This document shows positions 8,993 through 18,001 of a DNA stretch of 64,000 bases, piece by piece. The stretch covers positions 19,613,312 through 19,677,311 of the forward strand of contig CM063113.1 of NCBI GenBank assembly GCA_031841125.1, in the 5' to 3' direction. The first letter of the stretch is position 1; each line of letters starts with the position of its first letter. The notes below the pieces were generated by a model, which was not told the DNA's origin, ran no database searches, and was given only the letters and a program-made list of their open reading frames with translations. The position numbers and the translations under genes are program-made. This DNA comes from Acanthococcus lagerstroemiae (lineage: Eukaryota > Arthropoda > Insecta > Hemiptera > Eriococcidae).

Positions 8993-9663
8993 GACGCTGG
9001 CGCTTCTATAATTTGCACAGTCCCAGTCAGAGGCTTTCAAAAACATTAATTATAGATAACAACTTTGATAACAGTTTGTATGTTTGTGTCACATCGCGCT
9101 ATAATATGTTCTTCTTATCATTGTATGCAGTACGATTGTAATTTCGCACTTTGAAAATGCCTAGCCGGTATACTTATCATCTAAATCTCTTTAATCTCTT
9201 CAATAAATGAAACATGAAGCAAAAAAGTATTTGTAAAATAAAAGTTTGATAGTCAAAAAAACGCAATAAAAGATTCGACGCTATAGTGCTTCTACAGTTT
9301 GCACAGTCCCAGTCAGAGGCTCTCAAAAACATTAAAGATATCGGCGATGATAATAGTTTGTACGTTTATGTCACAGGTATACCGCTATAATATGTATATT
9401 CTCCTTATCATTGTATAATAACTAATGCACTAAAAGATACGACGCTAGCGCTTCTAAAATTTGCCCAGTCCCAGTCAGATGAAATAAAAATAAGTATTAT
9501 TTTTTATTTGTAAAATATAAAAGTTTGATAGTAAAAAGAACACAACATGAAACATCTACTTACATCTCTTTAATCTTCTCAATAACTGAAAAATGAAGCA
9601 AAAAAATGTTTGTAAAATGAAAGATCTATAGTAAAAAAACGCAACATGAACTGAGTTTTGAAC
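8993..9663. repeat. Mixed tandem repeat array
   Basis: Unit A (GACGCT...GCTTCTA...TTTGCACAGTCCCAGTCAGA) starts at 8993, 9277 and 9441. Unit B (ATCTCTTTAATCTC...GAAGCAAAAAA..TTTGTAAAAT...ACGCAA) is at about 9184-9265 and 9564-9650. Unit B reappears at 16870-17035, on the far side of the Bel/Pao element, so this array is the repetitive site into which that element jumped. Confidence 0.65.
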
Positions 9664-10066
9664 TTGGTATATCTGTCTCCCAACCGGATGCGCAATCAGT
9701 TACCCTAGTTACCCGCGGAAAAGTCACCCATTTGCAACCGTCAGTTGGACGCTGTTAAGCTCAAGAGAACCAGCTGCATTTGTAAGCAGAATGATTTATA
9801 TATTGCTAAGTGCATAAAAAGTAGTATTTAGTATCGTTATTGGTAAGTGCATAAAAAGCATAATTTTTCAAAATTGGCCCCCGCGATTCAAAAATGTGCA
9901 CTCACGTTGAAAAAATCTTATCCGTAAACGCTATGTCACATAGTTTCTACGTGACTCGTGAACTTCGAATCACGTGTTCTCAAAAAAAAAACAGATTTTA
10001 CTGGTTGGTTCCCTTATGCTTAACAGCGTCCAGTTACCCTCAGATTACCCAGAAACCTGTCAGTTA
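9664..10066. other. Non-coding flank of the Bel/Pao element
   Basis: No gene seen. Short CAGTTACCC/AGATTACCC repeats (about 9700 and 10031-10070) continue after the element at 16651, in keeping with one pre-insertion sequence. Confidence 0.45.
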
Positions 10067-10071
10067 CCCTT

Positions 10072-10274
10072 TGTATCGAAGTTCAACACCTACGGTGCAT
10101 TAGCGGTTCACGCTCGCACTGTGGGTTCGGACGACGACAATGAATAATAAATACCGTTAATTCAGGTACAACGGTCGCTCTTTATTCGATAAAATATAGA
10201 GTATATGTACAGATCTACTCGTGAGTTCGTCTACGAGTTTCGTAGGTTAATCTTGTGTTCTCGTCTCCGCGACA
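10072..10274 (-). repeat. Bel/Pao 3' LTR
   Basis: In element orientation it starts TGTCGCGGAGACG and ends ACTTCGATACA. It contains a TATA-like CTCTATATTTTA followed by AATAAA. About 97% identical to the 5' LTR at 16448-16650. Confidence 0.93.
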
Positions 10275-10470
10275 CTCCGGGGGAGAGAAAAATTAAAATA
10301 ACGACAACTAAAAATCTGAACCTTAAATTAAAACTACTCCGAAAAGGGGAAGGAAAGTAATTAACCTTAAACTTATATTAGAAAAATGGAAAACTAAAAC
10401 TGTAAACTACTTTGTAAAGAAAAGGAAACTAAACTACTTCGGAAAAGGTAACGACATAAGCGAAGGAGGA

Positions 10471-10818
10471 TCATGAGGAGTCTTCGTTCGATTCCGATCT
10501 GTACTCGAATTTATCCCTTCGACTGCTCTTTTCAGTCTCCTCCGTCGACAGTCGCTTCATTTCCAGCTCTTTGGCTTCGATTTCTTTTTCCAGTTTCGCC
10601 AGCTGTTTCTTAATTCTTCGTTTCCTGCGATTCAGCTGACGGCTCTGGATCCCTCGAGGATTCGTCCGAGAAGCCTGGATTTGCCTCCGTTTGGCTCGTT
10701 CCTCCAGTGAAATGTACCGACGTGCTTTGGCTCTTCGTGCTAGTTCTTTTTCATACTGCTCGATGAAAGGACGAAAGATTTCGGGAGGGTTGATAGATTG
10801 GGAATCTGAGGATGACAT
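10471..10818 (-). CDS. Small basic coiled-coil ORF downstream of pol (Bel/Pao accessory ORF)
   Basis: A complete 115-codon frame begins with ATG at 10818, 145 bp after the integrase stop, and ends 196 bp before the 3' LTR. The N-terminus is short and polar (MSSSDSQSINPPEIFRPF). Residues about 22-90 are highly charged and predicted helical, rich in Arg/Lys and Glu (RRKRRIKKQLAKLEKEIEAK). The tail is acidic and Ser-rich. There is no signal peptide or membrane segment, so it is not an Env-type protein, although it occupies the position where env lies in some retroelements. It has stayed open while pol acquired a stop. Function unknown; RNA binding would be a guess from charge alone. Expression would need splicing or reinitiation, for which I see no specific signal. 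Confidence 0.55.
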   Translation of the reverse strand: MSSSDSQSINPPEIFRPFIEQYEKELARRAKARRYISLEERAKRRQIQASRTNPRGIQSRQLNRRKRRIKKQLAKLEKEIEAKELEMKRLSTEETEKSSRRDKFEYRSESNEDSS

Positions 10819-10962
10819 AGTGCCAGTAGGATAGAGCGTGTCAGAAAGGGAAGGTTGAAATCTAACCGTTCTTAGCGATTCACGCTCGACTGATTAGAGT
10901 TCAATGGAGGTCATGCAAGATTTAGATAAGTACTTGGAGTGTACGAACTTTATCTGCGAGTT

Positions 10963-11490
10963 TCAATCGTGTTGATGTTCTAATGGAAAGACCATTGTAA
11001 CGGGTCTACGAAGCGAGGTGTTATTTGCTAACTGAACATCTACCGAACGAATACGATTATCTCGACCAAGGTGTAATTTGGTGATTTTTCCTATTTTCCA
11101 TTGAATTCTCGGTTTGTCATTATTGGGAATTTGAACGATGCCCCCTATTTTAGGTTCGGTATTTTCAGATCTTTTCTTTCGGAGTGTGTGTGAACGTTCT
11201 TTTATGAATTGTAGGTAGTTACCTCGCCAGGTTTGCCAAAAGGAGTTAAAAACTCTTTGTTGATGACGATACAAACTCATTAAGTCGTTTTTGCTTAATG
11301 AATGGTGTGTAATATTATTAGAACATTGGGGGAAATTGTAATTGTTTAAATGGGGAGTATTTAATAAATGTGCTGGAGTAAGAACCTGAGTGTTATCGGT
11401 TGCGTCTATGTAACAGAGTGGACGTGTATTAATAATAGCCGCAACGTGAATAAGAAGAGTTTGTAATTCTATGAAGGAAAAAATTTTCTT
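10963..11490 (-). pseudogene. Bel/Pao integrase C-terminal part after the premature stop
   Basis: It continues in the same frame as the long polyprotein, directly after TGA 11491-11493, with no other stop until 10963. The first part carries NTRPLCYIDA...LTPAHLLN (about 11430-11360), the end of the integrase core region. From 11280, QRVFNSFWQTWRGNYLQFI and later VFPLEHQHD correspond to the C-terminal domain (DUF5641-like) of Pao integrases. This shows that the long ORF was cut short by one nonsense mutation rather than ending naturally. Confidence 0.85.
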
Positions 11491-14400
11491 TCAAAGAGAT
11501 TTTCTTAACGTTCTCTTGACTAAATGAATCATCTTTTCATACAATCCTCCCTGCCATGGTGCAAGAGGACACGTGTATGTCCAATTTAATTCCTTATGCA
11601 TTTCTTGAAATGCTTTAAATTGAGTGGCATTATCTGAATAAAACGTTTCAGGTGTTCCCCGTATATGTATGAATTTTCTGATTGCGTGAGAAAATTGTTG
11701 AAGAGACATATCTGCGGCGAGATCTATGTGGATTGCACGAGTAGTGAAGCATGTGAAGATGCAGCCGTATCCCTTAGCGACTTCATCACTATCTTTACGG
11801 TATAGAAGTGGTCCAAAATAATCTAGTGCACAATGCTGAAATGGAATGGATTCTGTTATACGGAGAGAAGGCAGATTAGGCATTTTAGGATAAGTGTACG
11901 GTCTGCCATCTATCTTTTTGCATACGACGCAAGGTCCAAGTGTTTGACGAACTACTTGACGACCTGATGGTATCCAAAACTGTTTTCTTAGCATACAAAG
12001 AGTGTAGGGTACGCCAGAATGTAGTAAAATTTGATGATAATATAAAATGAGCTTTTTCGTATAATCACTGTCCTTTGGTAAAATGATGGAAGCGGTGTAA
12101 CTTTCGCTGCTTGTCAAAAATCTGTGTCCGCAGTGAAGTAAATTATCGGTTGGATTGATAAATAAAGAAAATTTTCGTTGGGTTTCATCAGTTTTCCCAT
12201 TCTGGATGTTACTGATAGTCTGGGGAAAATGCTGCTTTTGAATATAACATAGCCATTTTGTTTGTGCTCGAACTATGTCCTGTTTGAGCAGAGGTCCCTT
12301 TGATTTTTGACAAAACTTATCGGCATATGCAGTAATTCTCCATAGTTTCGGTAAGGAAGAATAATCCTGGAAGTTGAGACCGTAAGGGCTAGTTACTTCA
12401 TTTGAATGAGCTGTTAATGAAATAGATTCATCTTCCGTCTTTAGTTCTGAATCCTTAAAAACTTGATTTTCTGGCCAATTTTCCTTTGATTCACGTAGCC
12501 ACGAAGGTCCATTCCACCAAAACTCTGGGTCCGAGTTGTGAATGGTTGATTTGGTGAGTAAATCTGCAGGGTTGAAGTGTGACGGAACATAGCGTAATTC
12601 ATTAATATTTCCTTTTCTGATGCGTTCGATACGATTACGAATAAATATGGGCAGAAGTTTTGATGAGTGATACCAGCTAAGAACACATTTTGAGTCTGTC
12701 CACAAAGTGACGGATGCTAGTTGTATCGGTAGGTGGTGTTCCAGAAAACTGATAACCCGAGCTCCGAGATGAGTTCCTAAAAGCTCCATTCTTGGTATGG
12801 TGATTTTCTTCGAAAGTGGTTTCAGATGTGTTTTGGCGAAAATTAGCTGTGATGACACGAACTGACCATCTGTAATTCTTAGATATAACGCTGCACTAAA
12901 TAGATATTGTGAAGCGTCAGTAAAACAGTGCAACTGAACTTCCTTATTGGAGGAGATATCTATAAATCGAGGAATTTTTAAATCGTAGATTGATGAGATG
13001 TTTAGTAGAATTTTATTCCATTCATCTTTGAGGGAATTAGCTTCGTCATCCCAGTCTTTGGTCTTGTTCCATATGTGATGCATAAAGACTTTAATATGAA
13101 TTATGTACGGAAGAAAATACCCTAAAGGATCGAAGATTGCTGCTAAAAATGAGAGTACATTCCTTTTAGTGCATTTTTTGTACGAAAGAAGATCGTGAGT
13201 GTTTATTTTGAGAGAGATTGTATCTTGAACACGATTCCAAGAGAGACCGAGAACGCTGCATGTGTCTTGAGGTGTGTCGAGGCGATCCTGTTCCGTGATC
13301 TGCTGTAAAACAAAATCGGAGTTTGTTGTCCAGTGACGTAGATTCATGGAGGCTGTGTTGAAAATTTCTTTTGCATCCTTGTATAATTGGATTGCGTCCT
13401 TTTCATTATTCACGCCCGTAATTAGATTATCAACGTAGAACTGATTCTGAAGTAACTCCTTATTCTTGAGGTTTGAATTTCTTATGTGTGTAAAAATGAT
13501 CGCGTGGAGAAGAAACGGACTTGAAATGGCTCCAAATAAGACTCGGGCAAACCGGTAGGCTACGATGTCTTCTTCTGTGGAGTTGTACCATAGGAAACGA
13601 ACGTAGTCCCGATCTGGTTCATTTAGTCCTACTTCCAAAAAGGCTCGTTGTATATCAGCGAGTAATACGATGGGATAAAATCGAAATTTAAAGAGTAGCT
13701 GACATAAATTTTCCAGAAGTAGAGGGCCACTGTGCATGCAGTCATTGAGAGACGGATGACCCTTTGTTTTTGCAGAAGCGTCATAGACAATTCTCATATC
13801 TTTATTCGGACGTATGACACCGTGATGAGGAATATAATGTGCAGAAAGTTTATCTGGTTCCTTCTCAGGTACACGTTCAATAATGCCAAGCTCAAGATTT
13901 TTCATGATCTGTTCGTGATAAGTTTGCAATAAAGGTGGTTTAGACTGGAGTTGTTTCAAAAGTGAGCGTAAACGGCCTTGAGCTAAGCCGTAATTTGTAG
14001 GTAAATGGGGTGGAAATTCACGCCATGGAAAGGAAACGTAATATCTGCCATTCTTATAACTGAGCGAGTCATTGAAACGTCTCAGTGTAGAATCTTCTTC
14101 TTTGACGGAAGGATCCTCTAAGATTCCGATGGTTTCTAATTCATAAAATTGATTTATGTCTTGTACTGTTACTTGTTCTCCTGAAGAATCCATGCTTAAA
14201 AAGGCGGTGATTGGATCTGCCATGAATGATGTTGCTTTCTGTCGACCTGCGAGCATCCAACCAATGATAGTGTTCCGTAAGTATACAGTTTTTGTAACTG
14301 AAAGCTGCTCAGGAAGAATGAATTCCATTTCGTAGTCACTTCCTAAGAGAATTTGCACTTCCATTTCTTCATCATTTGGAGCGAGAGTCAGACTTTGAAA

Positions 14401-16041
14401 CTGACTTGTAGAACTGAATTGTGGTAGGTTATGCACTTTTGGAAAAAGATTAGTAGAGATGACGTCTATAGAATGTCCTTCGATTTGAAGACGCGTGCTA
14501 TCTAATTTTTTAATATAGAAGTCCACCATATGCATTTTTACTGAACGAGGGGAATGTGTATTGAATGTACTCATTGAAACCTCAACGGTCCCTTTACTGC
14601 GTAATCCTAGAAGTTGAGCCAATTTTGATGAAATATAAGTACGCGAACTCCCGCTATCCATCATAAGGCGTGCTTGAATTTTGGATTGACCGTTGCCTAT
14701 AGTAACGACTGCTGTCTGCATGATAGTTTCTTCGCCATAGGCTAGACAGGAAACGTTTGAAGAGTTGTTGGATGAGTTTTCCTTAGAAGGTGAAACGGAT
14801 GAAAATTTCTGTGGACATAGACTGCGGTGGTGTTTCCTTATTTCCTTACAATAAAAACAGCTGCGTTTGGAGCGACACCTATCGGAAATATGATCTGTAC
14901 GGAGGCAAACTATGCAGCGATCATTTCCTAGTTTCTTGAGGCATGCTTCAACTGTTGGAAATTCGGAACATTCATCTGCATAATGGGTTTTGTTACAGAA
15001 GATGCATTTCTTCTTTTCCATAGACAATAGTGCTTCAGCGGAGCTAGATCTGCAACTAGAAGGTTTCTCAAATTTCATGTGCGAAGATTGTTGACGAGCT
15101 AATATTTTGCGGTTTACTGAATCGCGTATCTGTTCGAAAGTCAATGTTTCTGAAAGAGCTTTTTCCTGGATTTCTAAAATGATGTCCAATGGGAATTTTT
15201 CAAGAAATTGAGCGATGATAGTTGGGTGATTAATATCGGTGCCTGCTAATTCCATAGTGGACAAAAGATTGATAATTTTATTGTATGTGTTTCGTAGGGA
15301 AACAGGGGATTTATCTGCAGGTTTAATATTGCGTAATGCTTTAGTTACGGTGCTAATTATTATCTGCTTATTCCCGTATAAAGTTTCTAAAGTCTTCAAA
15401 GCTGTTTGATAACTACTGTTTACCATGGGAAGACCCTGTATTGCTGCATAAGCGGAACCACGTAATAAAGATTTCAGATAATTGAATTTCTGAACATCCT
15501 CTAGAGGTTGTGAAGCGATAGCTGCCTGAAAGCTGTCATAAAATGAGGCCCATTCTAAAATATCATCGTAGAATTTTTTGATGTATAATTTGGGTAACAA
15601 ACTTTTTATTTTGTTTTCCTTTGGTGCGGATAATTTTTCACTAATGTTCGAAAGTACTTCGGCAATTTTTTCGTTGCTCGTATCAGATGACAGTTTCTCC
15701 AGAATCGTAGAGATTTTTTCAATCGAAGTACCATTTGACTCCTGTTTACTTTCCATGGGGGGAGGTCTTTCTGAATCCTTGATATGAATTGAAAGGTCTG
15801 CTAAAACCTCGTTAGTTTGAATAATTAATTGTTCATTCTCAGTGATGAGTTCTTGATCCATGGTGTCATGATCGCAATCTAAATATTGGTTTTGTAGATT
15901 AATAAGCCGTTTCAGACTGCTGCTAATTTTATCGAAAAGCTTGATGCATTCTTTTTTAGTGAATGAAGAGTAATCTTGATTGATTTTATTCTTAAGCGCG
16001 CTTTTTGTAGGCCCTAGTGCCATTTTAATTCTGCCGGACAT
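11491..16041 (-). CDS. Bel/Pao Gag-Pol polyprotein (integrase truncated by TGA)
   Basis: 1516 codons from ATG 16041 to TGA 11491. Residues ~150-300 form the Gag-like DUF1759 region (FYDSFQAAIA, YLKSLLRGSA). Zinc knuckles CIFCNKTHYADEC (~346), CIVCLRTDHISDRC and CFYCKEI follow. The aspartic protease active site MMDSGSS lies near 458. In the reverse transcriptase, DIQRAFLEV supplies the first catalytic Asp and FYVDN (~868) the palm box; YVDN instead of YVDD occurs in some Bel lineages as far as I recall. RNase H has FTDAS (~1040), MELLG, WTDSK and NPADLLTK. The integrase zinc finger runs HSGV...CVVCKK (~1340-1370), and the catalytic D, D, E fall at about 1402 (ALDYFG), 1467 (FYSDN) and 1500 (GGLYEK). 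The stop falls 16 residues after the Glu, removing the integrase C-terminus. Confidence 0.92.
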   Translation of the reverse strand: MSGRIKMALGPTKSALKNKINQDYSSFTKKECIKLFDKISSSLKRLINLQNQYLDCDHDTMDQELITENEQLIIQTNEVLADLSIHIKDSERPPPMESKQESNGTSIEKISTILEKLSSDTSNEKIAEVLSNISEKLSAPKENKIKSLLPKLYIKKFYDDILEWASFYDSFQAAIASQPLEDVQKFNYLKSLLRGSAYAAIQGLPMVNSSYQTALKTLETLYGNKQIIISTVTKALRNIKPADKSPVSLRNTYNKIINLLSTMELAGTDINHPTIIAQFLEKFPLDIILEIQEKALSETLTFEQIRDSVNRKILARQQSSHMKFEKPSSCRSSSAEALLSMEKKKCIFCNKTHYADECSEFPTVEACLKKLGNDRCIVCLRTDHISDRCRSKRSCFYCKEIRKHHRSLCPQKFSSVSPSKENSSNNSSNVSCLAYGEETIMQTAVVTIGNGQSKIQARLMMDSGSSRTYISSKLAQLLGLRSKGTVEVSMSTFNTHSPRSVKMHMVDFYIKKLDSTRLQIEGHSIDVISTNLFPKVHNLPQFSSTSQFQSLTLAPNDEEMEVQILLGSDYEMEFILPEQLSVTKTVYLRNTIIGWMLAGRQKATSFMADPITAFLSMDSSGEQVTVQDINQFYELETIGILEDPSVKEEDSTLRRFNDSLSYKNGRYYVSFPWREFPPHLPTNYGLAQGRLRSLLKQLQSKPPLLQTYHEQIMKNLELGIIERVPEKEPDKLSAHYIPHHGVIRPNKDMRIVYDASAKTKGHPSLNDCMHSGPLLLENLCQLLFKFRFYPIVLLADIQRAFLEVGLNEPDRDYVRFLWYNSTEEDIVAYRFARVLFGAISSPFLLHAIIFTHIRNSNLKNKELLQNQFYVDNLITGVNNEKDAIQLYKDAKEIFNTASMNLRHWTTNSDFVLQQITEQDRLDTPQDTCSVLGLSWNRVQDTISLKINTHDLLSYKKCTKRNVLSFLAAIFDPLGYFLPYIIHIKVFMHHIWNKTKDWDDEANSLKDEWNKILLNISSIYDLKIPRFIDISSNKEVQLHCFTDASQYLFSAALYLRITDGQFVSSQLIFAKTHLKPLSKKITIPRMELLGTHLGARVISFLEHHLPIQLASVTLWTDSKCVLSWYHSSKLLPIFIRNRIERIRKGNINELRYVPSHFNPADLLTKSTIHNSDPEFWWNGPSWLRESKENWPENQVFKDSELKTEDESISLTAHSNEVTSPYGLNFQDYSSLPKLWRITAYADKFCQKSKGPLLKQDIVRAQTKWLCYIQKQHFPQTISNIQNGKTDETQRKFSLFINPTDNLLHCGHRFLTSSESYTASIILPKDSDYTKKLILYYHQILLHSGVPYTLCMLRKQFWIPSGRQVVRQTLGPCVVCKKIDGRPYTYPKMPNLPSLRITESIPFQHCALDYFGPLLYRKDSDEVAKGYGCIFTCFTTRAIHIDLAADMSLQQFSHAIRKFIHIRGTPETFYSDNATQFKAFQEMHKELNWTYTCPLAPWQGGLYEKMIHLVKRTLRKSL

Positions 16042-16400
16042 TGTTATTTTATGAATATTTTGAACGCCGGAAAATATACTATTAGAAAGACGAAAGTCTC
16101 AGACAATCAAATCTCCTATGACTAAATACCTAACTCTACCAGACACTGTTATTTTATGAATATTTTCAATGCTGGAGAAGTACACTACACAGAACGAGTT
16201 ATTTCTTCAGACGCTATTACTGAAGAAATACGCTATGGTTAAATAATCAAATATCCTATAACTAGGTGACTCTACCAGACACTGTTATTTTATGAATATT
16301 TTCAATGCTGGAGAAGTACACTACTTAGAACGAGTTATTTCTTCAGACGCTATTACTGAAAAAATACGCTATGGGTTATTTCAGCCGGACCTATCTAACA
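16036..16400. repeat. Tandem repeats in the Bel/Pao 5' leader
   Basis: Two near-identical units begin AGACACTGTTATTTTATGAA at 16141 and 16277 (period 136 bp), each with CTGGAGAAGTACACTAC and TCAGACGCTATTACTGAA. A diverged partial unit at 16036 (GGACATTGTTATTTTATGAA) spans the gag start codon. The start codon may therefore have been created or moved by repeat expansion. Confidence 0.75.
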
Positions 16401-16434
16401 ACCTAATGTCGGCGAAATACTCTAGTTAAAATTG

Positions 16435-16447
16435 AGTTCGGGCGCCA
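16435..16447 (-). promoter_or_regulatory. Retrotransposon primer-binding site
   Basis: Directly after the 5' LTR end CA, in element orientation, comes TGGCGCCCCGAAC. It resembles the Lys-tRNA type site TGGCGCCCGAAC, with one extra C. The tRNA primer is therefore likely but not certainly tRNA-Lys. Confidence 0.7.
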
Positions 16448-16650
16448 TGTATCGAAGTTCAACACCTACGGTGCATTAGCGATTCACGCTCGCACTGTGG
16501 GTTCGGACGACGACAATGAATAATAAATACCGTTAATTCAGGTACAACGGTCGCTCCTTATTCGATAAAATACAGAGTATATGTACAGATCTGCTCATGA
16601 GTTCGTCTACGAATTTCGTAGGTTAATCTTGTGTTCTCGTCTCCGCGACA
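16448..16650 (-). repeat. Bel/Pao 5' LTR (promoter LTR)
   Basis: It has the same TG...CA ends as the 10072-10274 copy, with six transitions between them. Transcription should start in this repeat and run toward lower coordinates. Confidence 0.93.
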
Positions 16651-16655
16651 CCCTT

Positions 16656-17333
16656 GGTTCCCTTTCAGTTACTTGGATAACAAACAGGCGGAATTCTGCG
16701 CATCGGAAAGTCAGTACGTTTTATGTCACAGTTATCAAAAAAATTCCACGCCATAAGCCTGCTAGGGAATACTTACTTCTAGATGAGACATTTTTAAAAA
16801 GATTTCCTTCAGTAATACCTGAGAACACTGGTGAGGAAAAATCGAGACTTGTCTTTATTATATTACATTAATCTCTTTAATAAATGAAAAATGAAGCAAA
16901 AAGTATTTGTAAAATGAAAATTCGATAGTAAAAAAATGACACATGGCCTAAGTTTTGAACACATGAAGCCCTACAAAAGGATTTGTGAAGTAAAAGTTCA
17001 ATAATAAAAAAACGCAAAATGGCCTGATCAACCGCAGTATGTACACTGAGACGCTTTTAGATGAAAGAAACCCTGATCGTTCTATATTCACAATGTGTTA
17101 TATGAAACACTTCCTACTGGTCACACTGATCACTCTAACACGCGTTTACAATGACGGGATAAACGGAACACTCACATAAAACGACTTTAACTTAATTACA
17201 GCTTACTGAATGCACTTCTCTGCAATGTTTTTTTTTTTTTTAAAAAAAAAAAAACCTCCTAGGGAACCCAAGCTTTCATTTGAGACATTTTTCAAAAGAA
17301 TCTGTTCAGCCTATCGAGCGTGATGGCATTTCA
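16656..17333. repeat. Continuation of repeat array right of Bel/Pao
   Basis: Two further units of the AATGAAGCAAAAAG..TTTGTAAAATGAAA..AAAAAACGCAA family (16870-16960 and about 16985-17025) match those at 9184 and 9564. An uninterrupted T run followed by an A run lies at about 17227-17252. No gene. Confidence 0.55.
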
Positions 17334-17376
17334 TCGACCCATTTATAATATAAGATCGACCCATTTATAATATAGA
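17334..17376. repeat. 22-bp tandem duplication
   Basis: TCGACCCATTTATAATATA occurs at 17334 and again at 17356. Confidence 0.8.
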
Positions 17377-17395
17377 TAGATAGAAAAGAAAATAT

Positions 17396-18001
17396 GTGGC
17401 AGTTTCTATAAAAAGGGGTAACTTTGTTGATCGATTGAAGTTTCAGAAAACGCGAAAAAAGAAAAACAAAATTTTTTGGTCGAAAACATCAATTTTGAGA
17501 TTTTGGTTTTCTATATAGAAAAAACATCGCAATAACGAATAACGAAGAGACAAAATTTACGCGCATGAGAGAGAAGAGAGAGAGAGAATGAGAATGAGAA
17601 TGAGAAAAGAATGCGAATGTCTGCGTTCGCTTCTTCGTGGTTTTTCGGAGCTCACGAATAAATCCGATGTTTTGAATAAATTGTTACCACGCAGAAGAGC
17701 GAAAAATTACCTTTCCAACAAGCCCACGTCGAGGCTGGTAACGTGATTCTGCGGCGAGTTAGGGCCGCTTGACGGAGTGGGAGAAAAAAGTGTGTCTAAC
17801 TTTGAACGCGTTTTTCCCAAAAACGTGTTTTCGCGCGTTCTCATTACACTCATCTTTGACCGCTTGTCTCTCCGGAACAAAAAACGCTACAAATCTCGCC
17901 GGTAGCTCGTTGGAATGGGCATTCATTCCTCTATTACGTACTGTTTGTAACTCAAAATTTGTCGAATCGACAAAGTTACCCCTTTTTATAGAAACTGCCA
18001 C
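17396..18001. mobile_element. 606-bp element with 32-bp perfect terminal inverted repeats
   Basis: The left end GTGGCAGTTTCTATAAAAAG (continuing GGGTAACTTTGT, 17396-17427) is repeated exactly in inverse at 17970-18001. The interior has no transposase. It contains a purine microsatellite (GAGAGA/GAATGA, 17570-17610) and CG-rich blocks. A target duplication is not clear; flanks AATAT and GTATATT are only loosely similar. Non-autonomous DNA transposon, family not assigned. Confidence 0.7.

Larger units (their letters stand above)
10072..16650 (-). mobile_element. Bel/Pao LTR retrotransposon, nearly full length
   Basis: It consists of two 203-bp LTRs with TG...CA ends, a 5-bp target duplication CCCTT (10067-10071 and 16651-16655), a primer-binding site next to the 5' LTR, a leader, one long gag-pol frame and a small extra ORF. 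Domain order Gag, protease, RT, RNase H, integrase is that of Bel/Pao. The LTRs differ at 6 of 203 positions, all transitions, so the insertion is moderately old. The only clear lesion in the long frame is one TGA in the integrase part. Confidence 0.93.

Noticed and set aside
9700..10070. CAGTTACCC microrepeats as a CRISPR-like or telomeric array
   Set aside because: Irregular spacing, no constant spacer length, and not an insect telomere repeat.
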